Shown one piece after another: positions 9,399-18,510 of a stretch of 64,000 nucleotides of DNA; the first letter of the stretch is position 1, and each line of letters begins with the position of its first letter. The stretch is from an uncultured Pseudodesulfovibrio sp. (GTDB taxonomy: Bacteria > Desulfobacterota > Desulfovibrionia > Desulfovibrionales > Desulfovibrionaceae). The stretch is taken from NCBI RefSeq assembly GCF_963675635.1, contig NZ_OY776488.1, positions 537,740 through 601,739 of the forward strand, written 5' to 3'. Position numbers and translations under genes: made by a program. Under the pieces are notes generated by a model, which worked only from the letters and a program-made list of their open reading frames with translations, did no database searches and was not told the origin of the DNA.

Positions 9399-10412
9399 AT
9401 GACGTGTAATTCCAAGAGAACCGACTGGCTGAATTTGGCTCGCGAAGTTTTGGATGTCGAAATCCAGGGTTTAACAGCGGTCAAGAGCCAGTTGGGCGAG
9501 TCTTTTGTGCAGGCACTCACTGCCATGGCTGAGTGCAAAGGGCGCGTGGTTATTACCGGAGTCGGCAAGTCCGGTCTGGTGGGACGCAAGATCGCGGCCA
9601 CATTGTCCAGTACCGGGACACCGTCATTTTTTCTGCATCCGGTTGAAGGGGCGCATGGCGACATGGGCATGATCCGCAAGGAGGACGTGGTTATCGCCAT
9701 GTCCAATTCCGGTGGAACGGATGAAGTGAATACCATTATTCCGGTACTCCGTTCGCTCGGAGCCACAGTTATCGCCATGACATCCAACACTGTGTCTGCC
9801 ATGGCCCAGCTTTCCGATATAGCCATCAAGGTCAGCGTGCCGCGTGAGGCCTGTGCTCTCGGTTTGGCGCCGACATCTTCCACGACGGCGCAACTGGCTG
9901 TCGGCGATGCTCTGGCTGTGTGCCTCATGGAATGGAAATCCTTTGGCAAGGATGATTTCAAGAAGTTTCATCCCGGTGGATCACTGGGACAACGTCTGGC
10001 TATCTGTGTGGATCAGCTCATGCACACGAAGGGGCTGCCGCTTGTCCGTGAGCACGTCTCTCTGGCAGCTGCGCTCCAGGTACTCAATGACGGCGGACTT
10101 GGCCTTGTGGCCATTGTTGACGCTGCAAACATTCTCAAGGGAGTGTTTTCTGACGGCGATGTTCGGCGTCTTGTCTGCGATAATGCTTTGGATGGGAATC
10201 AGACCATCAGCGACGTTATGACCACTTCTCCGCGTCGCGCTGTTGTAGGTGACAGTTCGGCCCATGTACTTGACGTGATGGAGCGCAACGAAATTACCGT
10301 GTTGCCTGTTGTATGCGAAGATGACACGCTGGCTGGCATGGTTCATTTGCATGATCTGCTGGGTAAAGGCGAGTTACGGTTTTCAAATGGTCATAACGGA
10401 GAAGCCGGATAG
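9399..10412 (+). CDS. kdsD: D-arabinose-5-phosphate isomerase (KpsF/GutQ family)
   Basis: A 337-residue isomerase converting ribulose-5-phosphate to arabinose-5-phosphate, precursor of KDO in lipopolysaccharide. A SIS domain occupies about residues 35-165 (VVITGVGKSGLVGRKIAATL, then the serine-rich SSTGTPS and HPVEGAHGDMG), with the family's KFHPGGSLGQRL motif, followed by two CBS domains (about 200-330). ATG 9399 follows GGAGCAGG at proper spacing; a GTG six bases earlier is possible but overlaps that site. It closely follows purF. The call fits a Gram-negative envelope. Confidence 0.95.
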   Translation: MTCNSKRTDWLNLAREVLDVEIQGLTAVKSQLGESFVQALTAMAECKGRVVITGVGKSGLVGRKIAATLSSTGTPSFFLHPVEGAHGDMGMIRKEDVVIAMSNSGGTDEVNTIIPVLRSLGATVIAMTSNTVSAMAQLSDIAIKVSVPREACALGLAPTSSTTAQLAVGDALAVCLMEWKSFGKDDFKKFHPGGSLGQRLAICVDQLMHTKGLPLVREHVSLAAALQVLNDGGLGLVAIVDAANILKGVFSDGDVRRLVCDNALDGNQTISDVMTTSPRRAVVGDSSAHVLDVMERNEITVLPVVCEDDTLAGMVHLHDLLGKGELRFSNGHNGEAG

Positions 10413-10420
10413 TCCGGCGG

Positions 10421-10993
10421 GTGCGGCCTGTGTCCCAGAATCAGATCGACGACTCGGATGTTTGCAGGCGGTGTTCCTTTCTAGGACCGACGTGTTGCCG
10501 TATAGCGACTGGTCAGGAAGAATTTTGTTTTCCTCTTTCACAGATTGAGAAAGAGCGTATTCAAGAGCATGTTCCCTTTACCGGCGGTTTTGTGCTCTCT
10601 CCCAATTCCAAGGCGTTTGTCGACTATGTATGTCGCCTGTTTCCGGGAGAAGAGGACGCGGCGCGGGAACTCTTTCCTGAGGGTAAGGAACATTTTCGGT
10701 TGGCAGTGGACTCCATGGGAGCCTGCCGTTTTCTCGGCCCGGAAGGGTGCGAGATACCAAAGGAAGCGCGGCCCTATTATTGCCGCCTTTTCCCGTTTTG
10801 GATGGCGGGATGTAACGTGACGTTTTTCGATTCTCCTTCCTGCCTGGCTCGACGGGAAGGGAGAACGCTTACACGCATACTTGATCGCCTTGATACTTCA
10901 AAGGCAACAGTCAAGGACCTGTATGGGCGATTGCGGCTTGTATGGGGTTTGGCGCCGAGAAAAGGCGCGTGTCGGGTCAACAAAAAGTTCTGA
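10421..10993 (+). CDS. YkgJ-family cysteine-cluster protein
   Basis: A protein of up to 190 residues with the CxxCx(7)CC arrangement near the N-terminus (CRRCSFLGPTCC) and later CRFLGPEGC and ARPYYCRLFPFW, the pattern of the YkgJ/CxxCxxCC putative zinc- or iron-chelating family. Its biochemical role is unknown. The start is uncertain: GTG at 10421 or GTG at 10430 (MSQNQ...). The stop TGA overlaps the ATG of the next gene (TGATG at 10991-10995), indicating translational coupling to penicillin-binding protein 1A. Confidence 0.8.
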   Translation: MRPVSQNQIDDSDVCRRCSFLGPTCCRIATGQEEFCFPLSQIEKERIQEHVPFTGGFVLSPNSKAFVDYVCRLFPGEEDAARELFPEGKEHFRLAVDSMGACRFLGPEGCEIPKEARPYYCRLFPFWMAGCNVTFFDSPSCLARREGRTLTRILDRLDTSKATVKDLYGRLRLVWGLAPRKGACRVNKKF

Positions 10994-13356
10994 TGGATAG
11001 GTTCATGAAAGTACTGAAAGTTTTACTGATTATATTCCTTTTATGCATGCTTGCCGGAGTCGGTGGAGCCGTGTGGGTTTACAACTGGGCGGCCAGAGAT
11101 CTGCCCGGTTTCAAGAATATTACCGATTATAACCCACCGCTGGTAACCACGGTATACGCCAAGGATAATCAAGTCCTCGGGTATTTCTACAAGGAAAAAC
11201 GATTCCTTGTGACACTGGACCAGATGAGCCCATGGCTGCCCAAGGCGTTCCTGGCTTCCGAGGATGCCAGTTTTTATGAACACGATGGTGTGGACATGAC
11301 TGCCATAGCGCGTGCTTTTGTGGCGAATCTCAGAGCAGGGCATACACGTCAGGGTGGGTCCACTATTACGCAGCAGATCATCAAGCGACTGTTACTGACT
11401 TCTGAGAAGAGCTATAAGCGTAAACTCAAGGAAGCGATTCTTGCCTTCAGGTTGGAAAATTATCTGACCAAGGAAGAAATCCTGACCATTTACCTTAACC
11501 ATATATTCCTGGGAGCTCATTCCTACGGTGTCGAGGCTGCTTCTAGAACATATTTTGCAAAGCATTCTAATGAATTGACGATCGCACAGGCGGCTATGTT
11601 GGCCGGATTACCTCAGGCGCCAACCCGGTATAATCCGTATCGGAATATGCGAGACGCCAGGAAACGTCAGGAATATGTTTTGGGCCAAATGCGTTCGCTT
11701 GGATGGATCACGCCGGAACAGTATCAGGAAGCAATGGACGAAGAAATTGAACTCAAGTCCATGCCGGATCCATCCTGGACGACCGGGGCGTACTACCTTG
11801 AAGAAGTCCGTCGTTGGCTGATCTCTGAATATGGTGAGGATGCGACCTATAATGGCGGCCTGACCGTAACCACTCCGTGCGATTTGAAACATCAGATGGC
11901 AGCGGAAAAGTCTGTCAAACGTGGGTTGATTGATTCTGCAAAGCGTCGCGGTTGGACTGGGCCTATAGGGAGCTTCACTCCTGCTGATATGCCTGGGATT
12001 CTTGAAGAAGGACCGCAGGATACTGAAGAGATCATGGACAAGACCCGGTTGATGAAGGCCTTCGTCACCAAGGTTGTCGCTGAAAAGGCTCTAGTAAATT
12101 TCGGTGCATTCAAAGGAGAAATTCCGATCAAGGCCATGTGGTGGGTGCGCGAACCGAATATCAAAAAATCTCATGAAGATGTCCCTGATCCGCGGGATGC
12201 CCGCAAGGTGCTTAAAAAAGGTGATGTTGTTTGGGTTACGGTTGCTGAAGCACCCAAGCAAGAGGGCGGAATCTGGACTCTCGACCTTGAACGCGAGCCC
12301 AGTGTGGAAGGCGCTTTGGTGTCCATTACGCCCGACACTGGCGAAGTGGTTGCTTTGGTGGGCGGATTCGCCTTTGAGAAAAGTCAATTCAATCGGGCAA
12401 CACAGGCCAAACGTCAGCCAGGTTCTGCGTTTAAACCCATTGTGTATTCCACGGCTCTTGATAACGGTTTTACCCCGTCCACCATGGTACTTGACGCACC
12501 AATTGTTTATGCCAATGACGCCGAAGGCAAGTTGTGGCGGCCTCAGAATTTTGAAGGGACGTTTGAAGGACCTGTCATGCTGCGGACGGCTTTGGTCAAA
12601 TCCAAGAACCTGTGCACTATCCGTGTAGCGCAGAAAATAGGCATCCGTAAAATTATCGAACGGGCCAAGGTTATGGGGCTCGATACCGATTTCCCGCATG
12701 ATTTGTCGGTGTCCCTCGGCTCCGCCGTGGTGACGCTTATGAACCTGTGCGAAGCGTATACCGCATTTCCGCGTGGCGGCTCCTATGTGAAGCCGCGCAC
12801 TGTCCTTTCGGTCAAATCCGCCTGGGGCGAAGACTTATATACGTCGGCTCCTGAAATCTCTGATGCTATCAGTCCGCAGACTGCCTTTATTCTGTCCTCC
12901 CTGATGAAACAGGTTGTCCAGAACGGTACTGGCTGGCGCGCTCGAGTGCTCAAGCGTCCAGTGGCAGGCAAGACCGGGACTTCCAACAACGAGCAGGATG
13001 CCTGGTATATGGGCTTTTCGCCATATCTACTGACCGGCGTCTACGTTGGCTTCGATGAACTGACGCCCATGGGTAAGTGGGAAACCGGTTCGCGTGCGGC
13101 CAGTCCTTTGTGGGTTAACTATCGTAAAGTCGTGGAAAATGATTATCCATACGAGGACTTCACCGAACCGCCGGGAATTGTTATGGTCAGAGTAGACGGC
13201 ATCACGGGCAAGCTTGCTTCGCCGTCTTCGACTAAGGAATTTTTCCTGCCGTTTAAGGTTGGGTCGGAACCCACGGAGATGTCCCGTTCCGGGAGCAGTG
13301 GTAGTAACAGTGACGGGCCTGTATCCGACGACGATCTGTTCAAGCAGACCTTCTAG
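10993..13356 (+). CDS. mrcA: Penicillin-binding protein 1A (class A)
   Basis: A 787-residue bifunctional cell-wall enzyme anchored in the inner membrane by an N-terminal segment (about residues 7-30, VLLIIFLLCMLAGVGGAVWV). The GT51 glycosyltransferase domain carries the catalytic EDASFYEHDGVD (E90) and RQGGSTITQQ. The transpeptidase domain has the SxxK serine in GSAFK (S478), an SKN motif (VKSKNL) and KTGT at about 660. A spacer of roughly 140 residues between the two catalytic domains resembles the OB-like insert of Gram-negative PBP1A. ATG 10993 overlaps the previous stop; ATG 11005, with GGATAGG upstream, is an alternative. The tail is serine/glycine-rich. Confidence 0.95.
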   Translation: MDRFMKVLKVLLIIFLLCMLAGVGGAVWVYNWAARDLPGFKNITDYNPPLVTTVYAKDNQVLGYFYKEKRFLVTLDQMSPWLPKAFLASEDASFYEHDGVDMTAIARAFVANLRAGHTRQGGSTITQQIIKRLLLTSEKSYKRKLKEAILAFRLENYLTKEEILTIYLNHIFLGAHSYGVEAASRTYFAKHSNELTIAQAAMLAGLPQAPTRYNPYRNMRDARKRQEYVLGQMRSLGWITPEQYQEAMDEEIELKSMPDPSWTTGAYYLEEVRRWLISEYGEDATYNGGLTVTTPCDLKHQMAAEKSVKRGLIDSAKRRGWTGPIGSFTPADMPGILEEGPQDTEEIMDKTRLMKAFVTKVVAEKALVNFGAFKGEIPIKAMWWVREPNIKKSHEDVPDPRDARKVLKKGDVVWVTVAEAPKQEGGIWTLDLEREPSVEGALVSITPDTGEVVALVGGFAFEKSQFNRATQAKRQPGSAFKPIVYSTALDNGFTPSTMVLDAPIVYANDAEGKLWRPQNFEGTFEGPVMLRTALVKSKNLCTIRVAQKIGIRKIIERAKVMGLDTDFPHDLSVSLGSAVVTLMNLCEAYTAFPRGGSYVKPRTVLSVKSAWGEDLYTSAPEISDAISPQTAFILSSLMKQVVQNGTGWRARVLKRPVAGKTGTSNNEQDAWYMGFSPYLLTGVYVGFDELTPMGKWETGSRAASPLWVNYRKVVENDYPYEDFTEPPGIVMVRVDGITGKLASPSSTKEFFLPFKVGSEPTEMSRSGSSGSNSDGPVSDDDLFKQTF

Positions 13357-13370
13357 CATAGGGAGCATCC

Positions 13371-14153
13371 ATGGAACTCGAGCTCTATCAAGTAGACGCA
13401 TTTGCAGAAAGCGTGTTCAGTGGTAATCCGGCGGCGGTCATTCCTCTCTACGAGTGGCTTTCCGATGAATTGATGCAGAATATCGCCATGGAAAATAACC
13501 TGTCCGAAACCGCCTTTTTTGTGCGCAAAGGCGAGTATTTCGAACTGCGGTGGTTCACTCCTGAAAAAGAGGTTGATCTGTGCGGTCATGCAACAATGGC
13601 GAGCGCGCATGTTTTGTATGAGTACCTTGATTACGAAGATCCCGTTGTAGTTTTTGAAACCAAGAGCGGAAGATTGTTTGTAGACCGTGAAAGCGGATTC
13701 TATTCCATGGATTTCCCGGCTTGGCCGTTCCATGAGATACAGGTGACTGAACGTGTGTCCGCAGCCCTTGGGGCGCGTCCTGACAAACTCTATATGGGAC
13801 AGCGTGATATGATGGCTGTTTTTGAGAGTGAAGAGCAGATTCGTGAACTGGCCCCGGACTTCCGGTTGGTGGCCAAAGTGGACGGGTTATGCCTCATTTG
13901 TACGGCACCCGGTTTGGATCATGACTTCGTGTCCCGTTTTTTTACACCGGATATCAGTATCCCTGAAGATCCTGTCACTGGGTCGGCTCATTGCATGTTG
14001 GTGCCGTATTGGGCGAAGCGTCTGGGAAAATCGAAGCTGACCGCATACCAGGCTTCGGCCCGTGGCGGTGTCCTGAAGTGCGAACACATGGGCGACCGTA
14101 TCAAAATATCCGGTCAGGCTGTTACATATATGAAGGGAATGATTGTCCTATAG
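13371..14153 (+). CDS. PhzF-family isomerase-like protein
   Basis: A 260-residue protein of the PhzF/diaminopimelate-epimerase fold. The N-terminal strand YQVDAFAESVFSGNPAAV and the family's catalytic glutamate in NNLSETAFF (about residue 46) are present, as are DLCGHATMASAHVL and, in the second half, the PEDPVTGSAHCML signature. Family members isomerise or epimerise small acids; the substrate here cannot be told. It begins 14 bases after the penicillin-binding protein gene and ends the plus-strand run at a bidirectional terminator. Confidence 0.92.
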   Translation: MELELYQVDAFAESVFSGNPAAVIPLYEWLSDELMQNIAMENNLSETAFFVRKGEYFELRWFTPEKEVDLCGHATMASAHVLYEYLDYEDPVVVFETKSGRLFVDRESGFYSMDFPAWPFHEIQVTERVSAALGARPDKLYMGQRDMMAVFESEEQIRELAPDFRLVAKVDGLCLICTAPGLDHDFVSRFFTPDISIPEDPVTGSAHCMLVPYWAKRLGKSKLTAYQASARGGVLKCEHMGDRIKISGQAVTYMKGMIVL

Positions 14154-14173
14154 CTCTTTATTGAAGAACATGA

Positions 14174-14214
14174 AAAAAGCCTCCAGCTCGATTTCGATCT
14201 GGAGGTTTTTTTTT
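14174..14214. terminator. Bidirectional terminator
   Basis: CCTCCAG (14180-14186) pairs with CTGGAGG (14199-14205). An A-run flanks it on the left and a long T-run on the right, so it can terminate both the PhzF gene and the convergent U32 gene. Confidence 0.9.
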
Positions 14215-14224
14215 ATTTTTTGAA

Positions 14225-16213
14225 CTACAGCAACTTGAGCCGCAGGTTGAATTCGCTGGTTCGTTTGGGACGGGCGACATCTTTGGGCCATTCTTCTTTG
14301 ATGGTGATGAATGACTTGAATCCGAGACGTTCCAGCTTGCGGAACTCTTTGGTCATGTCAAGTTCCCAACCCGGGTATATCCAGTTATTTTGACCATGTT
14401 TGCGAACGAAAGAGACTTCGTGCATGGGACTTTTGATGGTCTCGTTGAACTTGACGGACTCGGCTTCAAAGCGGGCTATACCAAAGGGCCACAGTCCCTT
14501 AATGACGAATCCGAGTGAAATGGGCGAGTTCTGCGACAAGATTTCGATATCTTCGTACGGCAGCTCCGGGCTGATGATGGCCGAAGAAAACCCGAGATCC
14601 TTGAGCACACCCAGAGCAAGGCGATTGGAGATGTTGCAGAACGGACCGGCTATCAGTGAAGTGTTTTTACGGTCTTCAAAATATCCGGCCTGCCAGGGAG
14701 CGTTCAATACAAATTCCCGAGCACCTTTTTTGACGGCTTCCTTGATCAGGGAGCGATATTTTTTGTCTTCATCCGGCCAGATAACCGGCGGCAGCCACCA
14801 CTGCGCACGGATCACAGAAGATTGCGGTACTTTGCTGATGGTCGATTTCTCTAACCAGAATGCGGTCTTGTCATAGATACGACCGCGAGGTGGCTGGCGG
14901 AACAGGTTGATGGCTTCCGCCCGGTTCCGAGTTTTGCTGCGTGCAGCGGCTTTGGGCCACGTCGGCGTGAAGTTGGATTCCTTGGATTCGGGAGCCGGGA
15001 AGAGAGCAAGTTCATTATCAAGAGCCTTGATGAGCTTTGTCAGTTCCGGTTCTCGTCTATCAACCAGAAAGACATTCGTGCCGGAGGGCAGTGAAGGGCC
15101 TTTCTGCTGTTTGGAAAAGGGAATATCTATACGACCGCGTTTTGGTACGCGGCGGCGAATGGGAATGGTTCTATGACCAGGTTGATCTTCATAGCCTACC
15201 CGGATCAGGTCGCCGGGGTTGAGGACTTCACGGGGCTGGAAGAATGCTTTTTTCTGCTCGTACTTGATTTCACCGACGAGCCTGCCAGAACTTGTCTGTT
15301 CTCTAGGCTGGACAGGTTGAAACGGTCGTTGCGGCAGGAAAGTGGAGTGGCTTGTCGGTCTGCCGAGTGCTTGGTCGAGCAAGTCTTGAGCCGCTTTCTT
15401 GATTGTTGCGTCATTGGGATTATCCCGGAGCATCTGATACGCCTTGACTGTGTAGAAAACGTAATGGGGGCCTTTCTTGCGGCCTTCTATTTTCCAAGCT
15501 GCGACGCTAGGCATGGAAAGCAGGGGCTTGGTCAGGACGTCAAGAGAGAGGTCTGTGCAGGAAAAGAGTCTTTCCGGGCGTTGTTTGTCCTGAGTATAGA
15601 GACGTCGGCAAGGCTGAACACAGCGGCCGCGCAGACCGGATTTGCCGCCCAGATAACTGGACCAATAGCAACGGCCTGATACACAGTGGCAGAGTGCTCC
15701 ATGGACGAATATTTCCAGGTCCAGATCTTTCGGGCAGGCTTCGGCCATGAGCTTGACTTCATCAAGGTTGAGCTCGCGGGGTAAGACCACACGGGTTGCG
15801 CCGAGCTTTTTGGCAATGGCAAGCCCTGTTGGGTGGCTGATATTCGCCAGAGTGGAAAGGTGGAGTTCCCCAGTAAACCCGGCTTGTTTCGCCAAAGTGA
15901 GCATTGCCAGATCCTGCACGATGAGGGCATAAGGCTTGACGGTTCGCTGTAAACGGTCGATAAGCCGCCCTGCAGATTCTGGATCGCCGGGTTTGACCAG
16001 CGTATTCATGGCCACATAGGTCTTGGTGCCTCTGTCTCGACCAAGGCTTGCCAGTTGTGCAAGCTCACTGATAGAGAAGTTCTTGGCCTGCATGCGGGCC
16101 GAAAAATGTTTCAGACCTACATAAATAGCGTCTGCTCCGGCTGCCACACCGGCGAGGTAGGAGTGTTTGTCCCCAGCGGGGGCCATAATTTCAGGTAAAT
16201 GTTTTTTACTCAT
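14225..16213 (-). CDS. U32-family peptidase-like protein
   Basis: A 662-residue protein whose first 330 residues are a U32 catalytic-type barrel (EIMAPAGDKHSYLAGVAAGADAIYVG). The family signature is EIFVHGALCHCVSGRCYWSS at about 170, followed by GRCVQPCRRLY; these cysteines bind an Fe-S cluster in characterised relatives that hydroxylate tRNA or rRNA bases (TrhP, RlhA) or ubiquinone precursors (UbiU/V). The C-terminal half is an extra region with a second barrel-like segment. Peptidase activity is doubtful for the family and the actual substrate is unknown. It is transcribed away from pyrK with only 11 bases between start codons. Confidence 0.88.
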   Translation of the reverse strand: MSKKHLPEIMAPAGDKHSYLAGVAAGADAIYVGLKHFSARMQAKNFSISELAQLASLGRDRGTKTYVAMNTLVKPGDPESAGRLIDRLQRTVKPYALIVQDLAMLTLAKQAGFTGELHLSTLANISHPTGLAIAKKLGATRVVLPRELNLDEVKLMAEACPKDLDLEIFVHGALCHCVSGRCYWSSYLGGKSGLRGRCVQPCRRLYTQDKQRPERLFSCTDLSLDVLTKPLLSMPSVAAWKIEGRKKGPHYVFYTVKAYQMLRDNPNDATIKKAAQDLLDQALGRPTSHSTFLPQRPFQPVQPREQTSSGRLVGEIKYEQKKAFFQPREVLNPGDLIRVGYEDQPGHRTIPIRRRVPKRGRIDIPFSKQQKGPSLPSGTNVFLVDRREPELTKLIKALDNELALFPAPESKESNFTPTWPKAAARSKTRNRAEAINLFRQPPRGRIYDKTAFWLEKSTISKVPQSSVIRAQWWLPPVIWPDEDKKYRSLIKEAVKKGAREFVLNAPWQAGYFEDRKNTSLIAGPFCNISNRLALGVLKDLGFSSAIISPELPYEDIEILSQNSPISLGFVIKGLWPFGIARFEAESVKFNETIKSPMHEVSFVRKHGQNNWIYPGWELDMTKEFRKLERLGFKSFITIKEEWPKDVARPKRTSEFNLRLKLL

Positions 16214-16224
16214 AAGGTATCTCT

Positions 16225-17010
16225 ATGTCATTGAGGAATTGCCGCAATGTGAAGGTATTGGAAGTTTCCCCGGTCGGTCAATCAAAAGCTGCGGGTGAAT
16301 TCTTCGAGTTGAAGCTTGAATATCCGGATTGGGACGGGTGGAAACCCGGCCAGTTTGTCATGATTCGCCCGGTGGACTGGGAGTTGGATCTGCTCTGGGG
16401 CAGACCGTTTTCCATTTGTTCCGCTGACGGTGAATCCGTGACCCTGTTCATTCAGAACGTGGGGCGCGGCACCAGTCGCATCGCCCGACTTCAACCCGGC
16501 GACACGGTCGCCATGTGGGGACCGCTTGGCAATTCCTTTGCCATGGAGCCGGAAACACCGACTCTGCTCCTTGCCGGGGGCATCGGCATCGCACCTTTTC
16601 GCGGTTATGTCGAGTCTCATCCGCATCCTGAAAATTTGCAACTGTTTTTGGCGCATCGCATGCCGTTGGAGTGCTACCCGTTTGCAACGCTGTCTCATAA
16701 AGTGGAAGGCCAATGTATTATTGAAGAAAAGCCTGAAGACCTGGATGCTATTATCAATACAATGAGAAAGCTGATTCAGGAATATGCGGATAAAGGCGGT
16801 TTGATCCTGTCGTGCGGTCCAACACCTTTTATGAAAACAGTCCAGCGTTTTGCGAAAGAATTCGGTGCACGCGCTCAGGTCTCACTGGAAAATCGCATGG
16901 CGTGTGGCGTCGGAGCCTGTCTCGGCTGCGTGACCAGGGATGGTGAGGGCCATCATGTTCAGGTGTGCACTAAGGGACCAGTGTTCTGGGCCGATAAAGT
17001 AGAACTGTAA
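16225..17010 (+). CDS. pyrK: Dihydroorotate dehydrogenase electron-transfer subunit
   Basis: A 261-residue FAD and [2Fe-2S] protein passing electrons from the PyrD subunit to NAD. The flavin-binding RPFSIC motif is near residue 55, the pyridine-nucleotide fold follows (LLLAGGIGIAPFRGYVESH), and the iron-sulfur cysteines are in CGVGACLGC plus a downstream C (HVQVCTKGPVF). The ATG has AAGG six bases upstream. Because the divergent U32 start lies 11 bases away, its promoter must sit inside that gene's coding region. pyrD follows 12 bases later. Confidence 0.95.
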   Translation: MSLRNCRNVKVLEVSPVGQSKAAGEFFELKLEYPDWDGWKPGQFVMIRPVDWELDLLWGRPFSICSADGESVTLFIQNVGRGTSRIARLQPGDTVAMWGPLGNSFAMEPETPTLLLAGGIGIAPFRGYVESHPHPENLQLFLAHRMPLECYPFATLSHKVEGQCIIEEKPEDLDAIINTMRKLIQEYADKGGLILSCGPTPFMKTVQRFAKEFGARAQVSLENRMACGVGACLGCVTRDGEGHHVQVCTKGPVFWADKVEL

Positions 17011-17022
17011 GGAGCTGGTCAA

Positions 17023-17940
17023 ATGGATATGAATGTTTCTTTCGGCGGGCTTGATCTCAAGAATCCTGTCATGACCGCTTCCGGCACATTTGGCTTTGGT
17101 TTGGAATTTGCGCCCTACGGCGATTTGGAGAAGCTCGGAGGCATCGTTGCCAAGGGATTGTCGCTCAAGCCGCGTGAGGGCAATCCCATGCCCCGTATCG
17201 CCGAGACTCCGTGCGGCATGCTCAACGCTATTGGTATTCAGAATCCAGGAGTGGAGGCTTTTGTCACCAAGACTCTGCCTGCATTGGCTGGAAAAGACGT
17301 TGCCATTGTTGCCAACCTGTATGCCTGTGACGCCGAGGAATTCGGTGAATTGGCGGGTGTACTTGCCGGTGAAGACGGTATTGCGGCTCTGGAGGTCAAT
17401 GTCTCCTGCCCCAACGTCAAGGAAGGCGGCATTGCCTTTGGTCAAGACCCGGCTCAGATCGGCAGGGTGACCGAAGCCGTGAAGAAACATGCAGGCAATA
17501 AGCATGTCATGGTCAAACTGTCGCCCAATGTGACGGACATCGTGGTATGCGCACGGGCAGCAGTCGAGGGTGGGGCGGACTCCTTGTCGTTGATTAATAC
17601 ACTCTCCGGCATGGCGGTGGACATCAGGAATCGCAAACCTCGAATAGCTAATGTTATCGCCGGTCTTTCAGGACCTGCAATCAAACCGGTCGCACTGCGT
17701 TGTGTGCATCAGGTCGTGCAGGCAGTAGATATCCCGGTGGTCGGAATGGGAGGTATTGCTTCCGCCGAAGACGCCTTGGAATTCATCTTAGTTGGAGCCC
17801 ATGCAGTTCAGGTAGGCACAGCCAATTTCCTGCGTCCTGATTTTGCTTTTTCCCTGGCGGAAGAGATGAAAACACTGCTTGAGGAGCTTGGTGTGGAAAG
17901 TCTGGAGTCCTTTAGAGGAAGTTTACAATTGCCTTTGTAA
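17023..17940 (+). CDS. pyrD: Dihydroorotate dehydrogenase B catalytic subunit
   Basis: A 305-residue FMN-dependent TIM-barrel enzyme of class 1B oxidising dihydroorotate to orotate. Seen in order are NPVMTASGTFGFG at the N-terminus, the GIQNPGVEAF strand, the catalytic-loop region LEVNVSCPNVKEGG (the class 1 cysteine), LINTLSGMAVD, and the FMN-phosphate loops VGMGGIASAEDALEF and GAHAVQVGTANF. Pairing with pyrK confirms the 1B type. The ribosome site AAGGAG is at ideal distance. No obvious terminator follows before the tRNA promoter. Confidence 0.97.
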   Translation: MDMNVSFGGLDLKNPVMTASGTFGFGLEFAPYGDLEKLGGIVAKGLSLKPREGNPMPRIAETPCGMLNAIGIQNPGVEAFVTKTLPALAGKDVAIVANLYACDAEEFGELAGVLAGEDGIAALEVNVSCPNVKEGGIAFGQDPAQIGRVTEAVKKHAGNKHVMVKLSPNVTDIVVCARAAVEGGADSLSLINTLSGMAVDIRNRKPRIANVIAGLSGPAIKPVALRCVHQVVQAVDIPVVGMGGIASAEDALEFILVGAHAVQVGTANFLRPDFAFSLAEEMKTLLEELGVESLESFRGSLQLPL

Positions 17941-17960
17941 AAAAAGAGGGCATTTTTTGC

Positions 17961-17989
17961 TTGCCAAGGCACATCATATTGGGTAGTTA
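17961..17989 (+). promoter_or_regulatory. Likely promoter of tRNA-Ser
   Basis: TTGCCA (17961-17966) and TAGTTA (17984-17989) are 17 bases apart, 15 bases upstream of the mature tRNA 5' end. The match to sigma-70 boxes is moderate. Confidence 0.4.
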
Positions 17990-18003
17990 CTGCCTCTCAA
18001 CGC

Positions 18004-18095
18004 GGAGAGGTGTCCGAGTCCGGCTTAAGGAGCACGCCTGGAAAGCGTGTGCAGGGGAAACTCTGCCGGAGGTTCAAATCCTCTCCTCTCCGCCA
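18004..18095 (+). tRNA. tRNA-Ser(GGA)
   Basis: The acceptor stem GGAGAGG (18004-18010) pairs with CCTCTCC (18085-18091), followed by G and an encoded CCA. The anticodon arm CACGC-CTGGAAA-GCGTG gives anticodon GGA, and a long variable arm typical of class II tRNA-Ser is present. The T arm reads GGTTCAAATCC. Length is 92 bases including CCA. Confidence 0.97.
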
Positions 18096-18100
18096 GAAAA

Positions 18101-18315
18101 TCAAAGGCTTACAGCAAACGCTGTAAGCCTTTTTTCTATGCTATTTAGGGTTTGTGCATCCCACTTGAGCATCCTTTTTCCATTTTTTCCGTCTAGGTCC
18201 ATTATCTCTATTGTGCGGTCGCACTCAGGGATATCGCTGACTCTATCCAGAGCAGAGAAGACTTTCTCCTTTTTGCTTTGACGAGATTGGACTGGGCGCG
18301 TAATCCATAGTAAAG
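18101..18315 (-). pseudogene. Possible gene remnant next to tRNA-Ser
   Basis: An uninterrupted minus-strand frame of about 71 codons runs from just after an in-frame TGA (18316-18318) to a stop at 18101-18103. Its peptide has protein-like composition (for example VFSALDRVSDIPECDRTIE and GKRMLKWDAQTLNSIEKRL). The only plausible ATG is at 18202, which would leave 33 residues with no good ribosome site, so a 5'-truncated gene is more likely than a functional one. Its last codons coincide with the tRNA terminator. Location beside a serine tRNA, a common integration site, is suggestive only. I do not recognise the family. Confidence 0.3.
18106..18136 (+). terminator. Terminator of tRNA-Ser
   Basis: GGCTTACAGC (18106-18115) pairs perfectly with GCTGTAAGCC (18120-18129) around AAAC, followed by a run of T. 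Confidence 0.9.
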
Positions 18316-18510
18316 CTCACAGAGATATCTGTGTGTAATGTGAGGGAAAATAATCGACCAAAAAACTCAACTGTTATAGAGATATGTCAAGAAGGTGGAA
18401 TTAGAGGTTCAGTTTCATATGGAAGCTTTACCCGGTTGAGACTGCCGGGGTAGTGTTAATCAGAGTATATTTCTGTCCAGTGTGGCGGTCGGCGATATAA
18501 AGGTTGCAAC
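18137..18510. other. Intergenic stretch between tRNA-Ser and the sensor kinase
   Basis: About 370 bases carry no recognisable plus-strand gene. The left half overlaps the possible minus-strand remnant (18101-18315). The right half is A+T-rich and presumably holds the kinase promoter, but no clear -35/-10 pair stands out. No att duplication of the tRNA 3' end is visible. Confidence 0.5.

Noticed and set aside
18004-18510. Integrated mobile element at tRNA-Ser
   Set aside because: No integrase, no direct repeat of the tRNA 3' end and the next gene is a chromosomal kinase; only a small possible remnant is seen.
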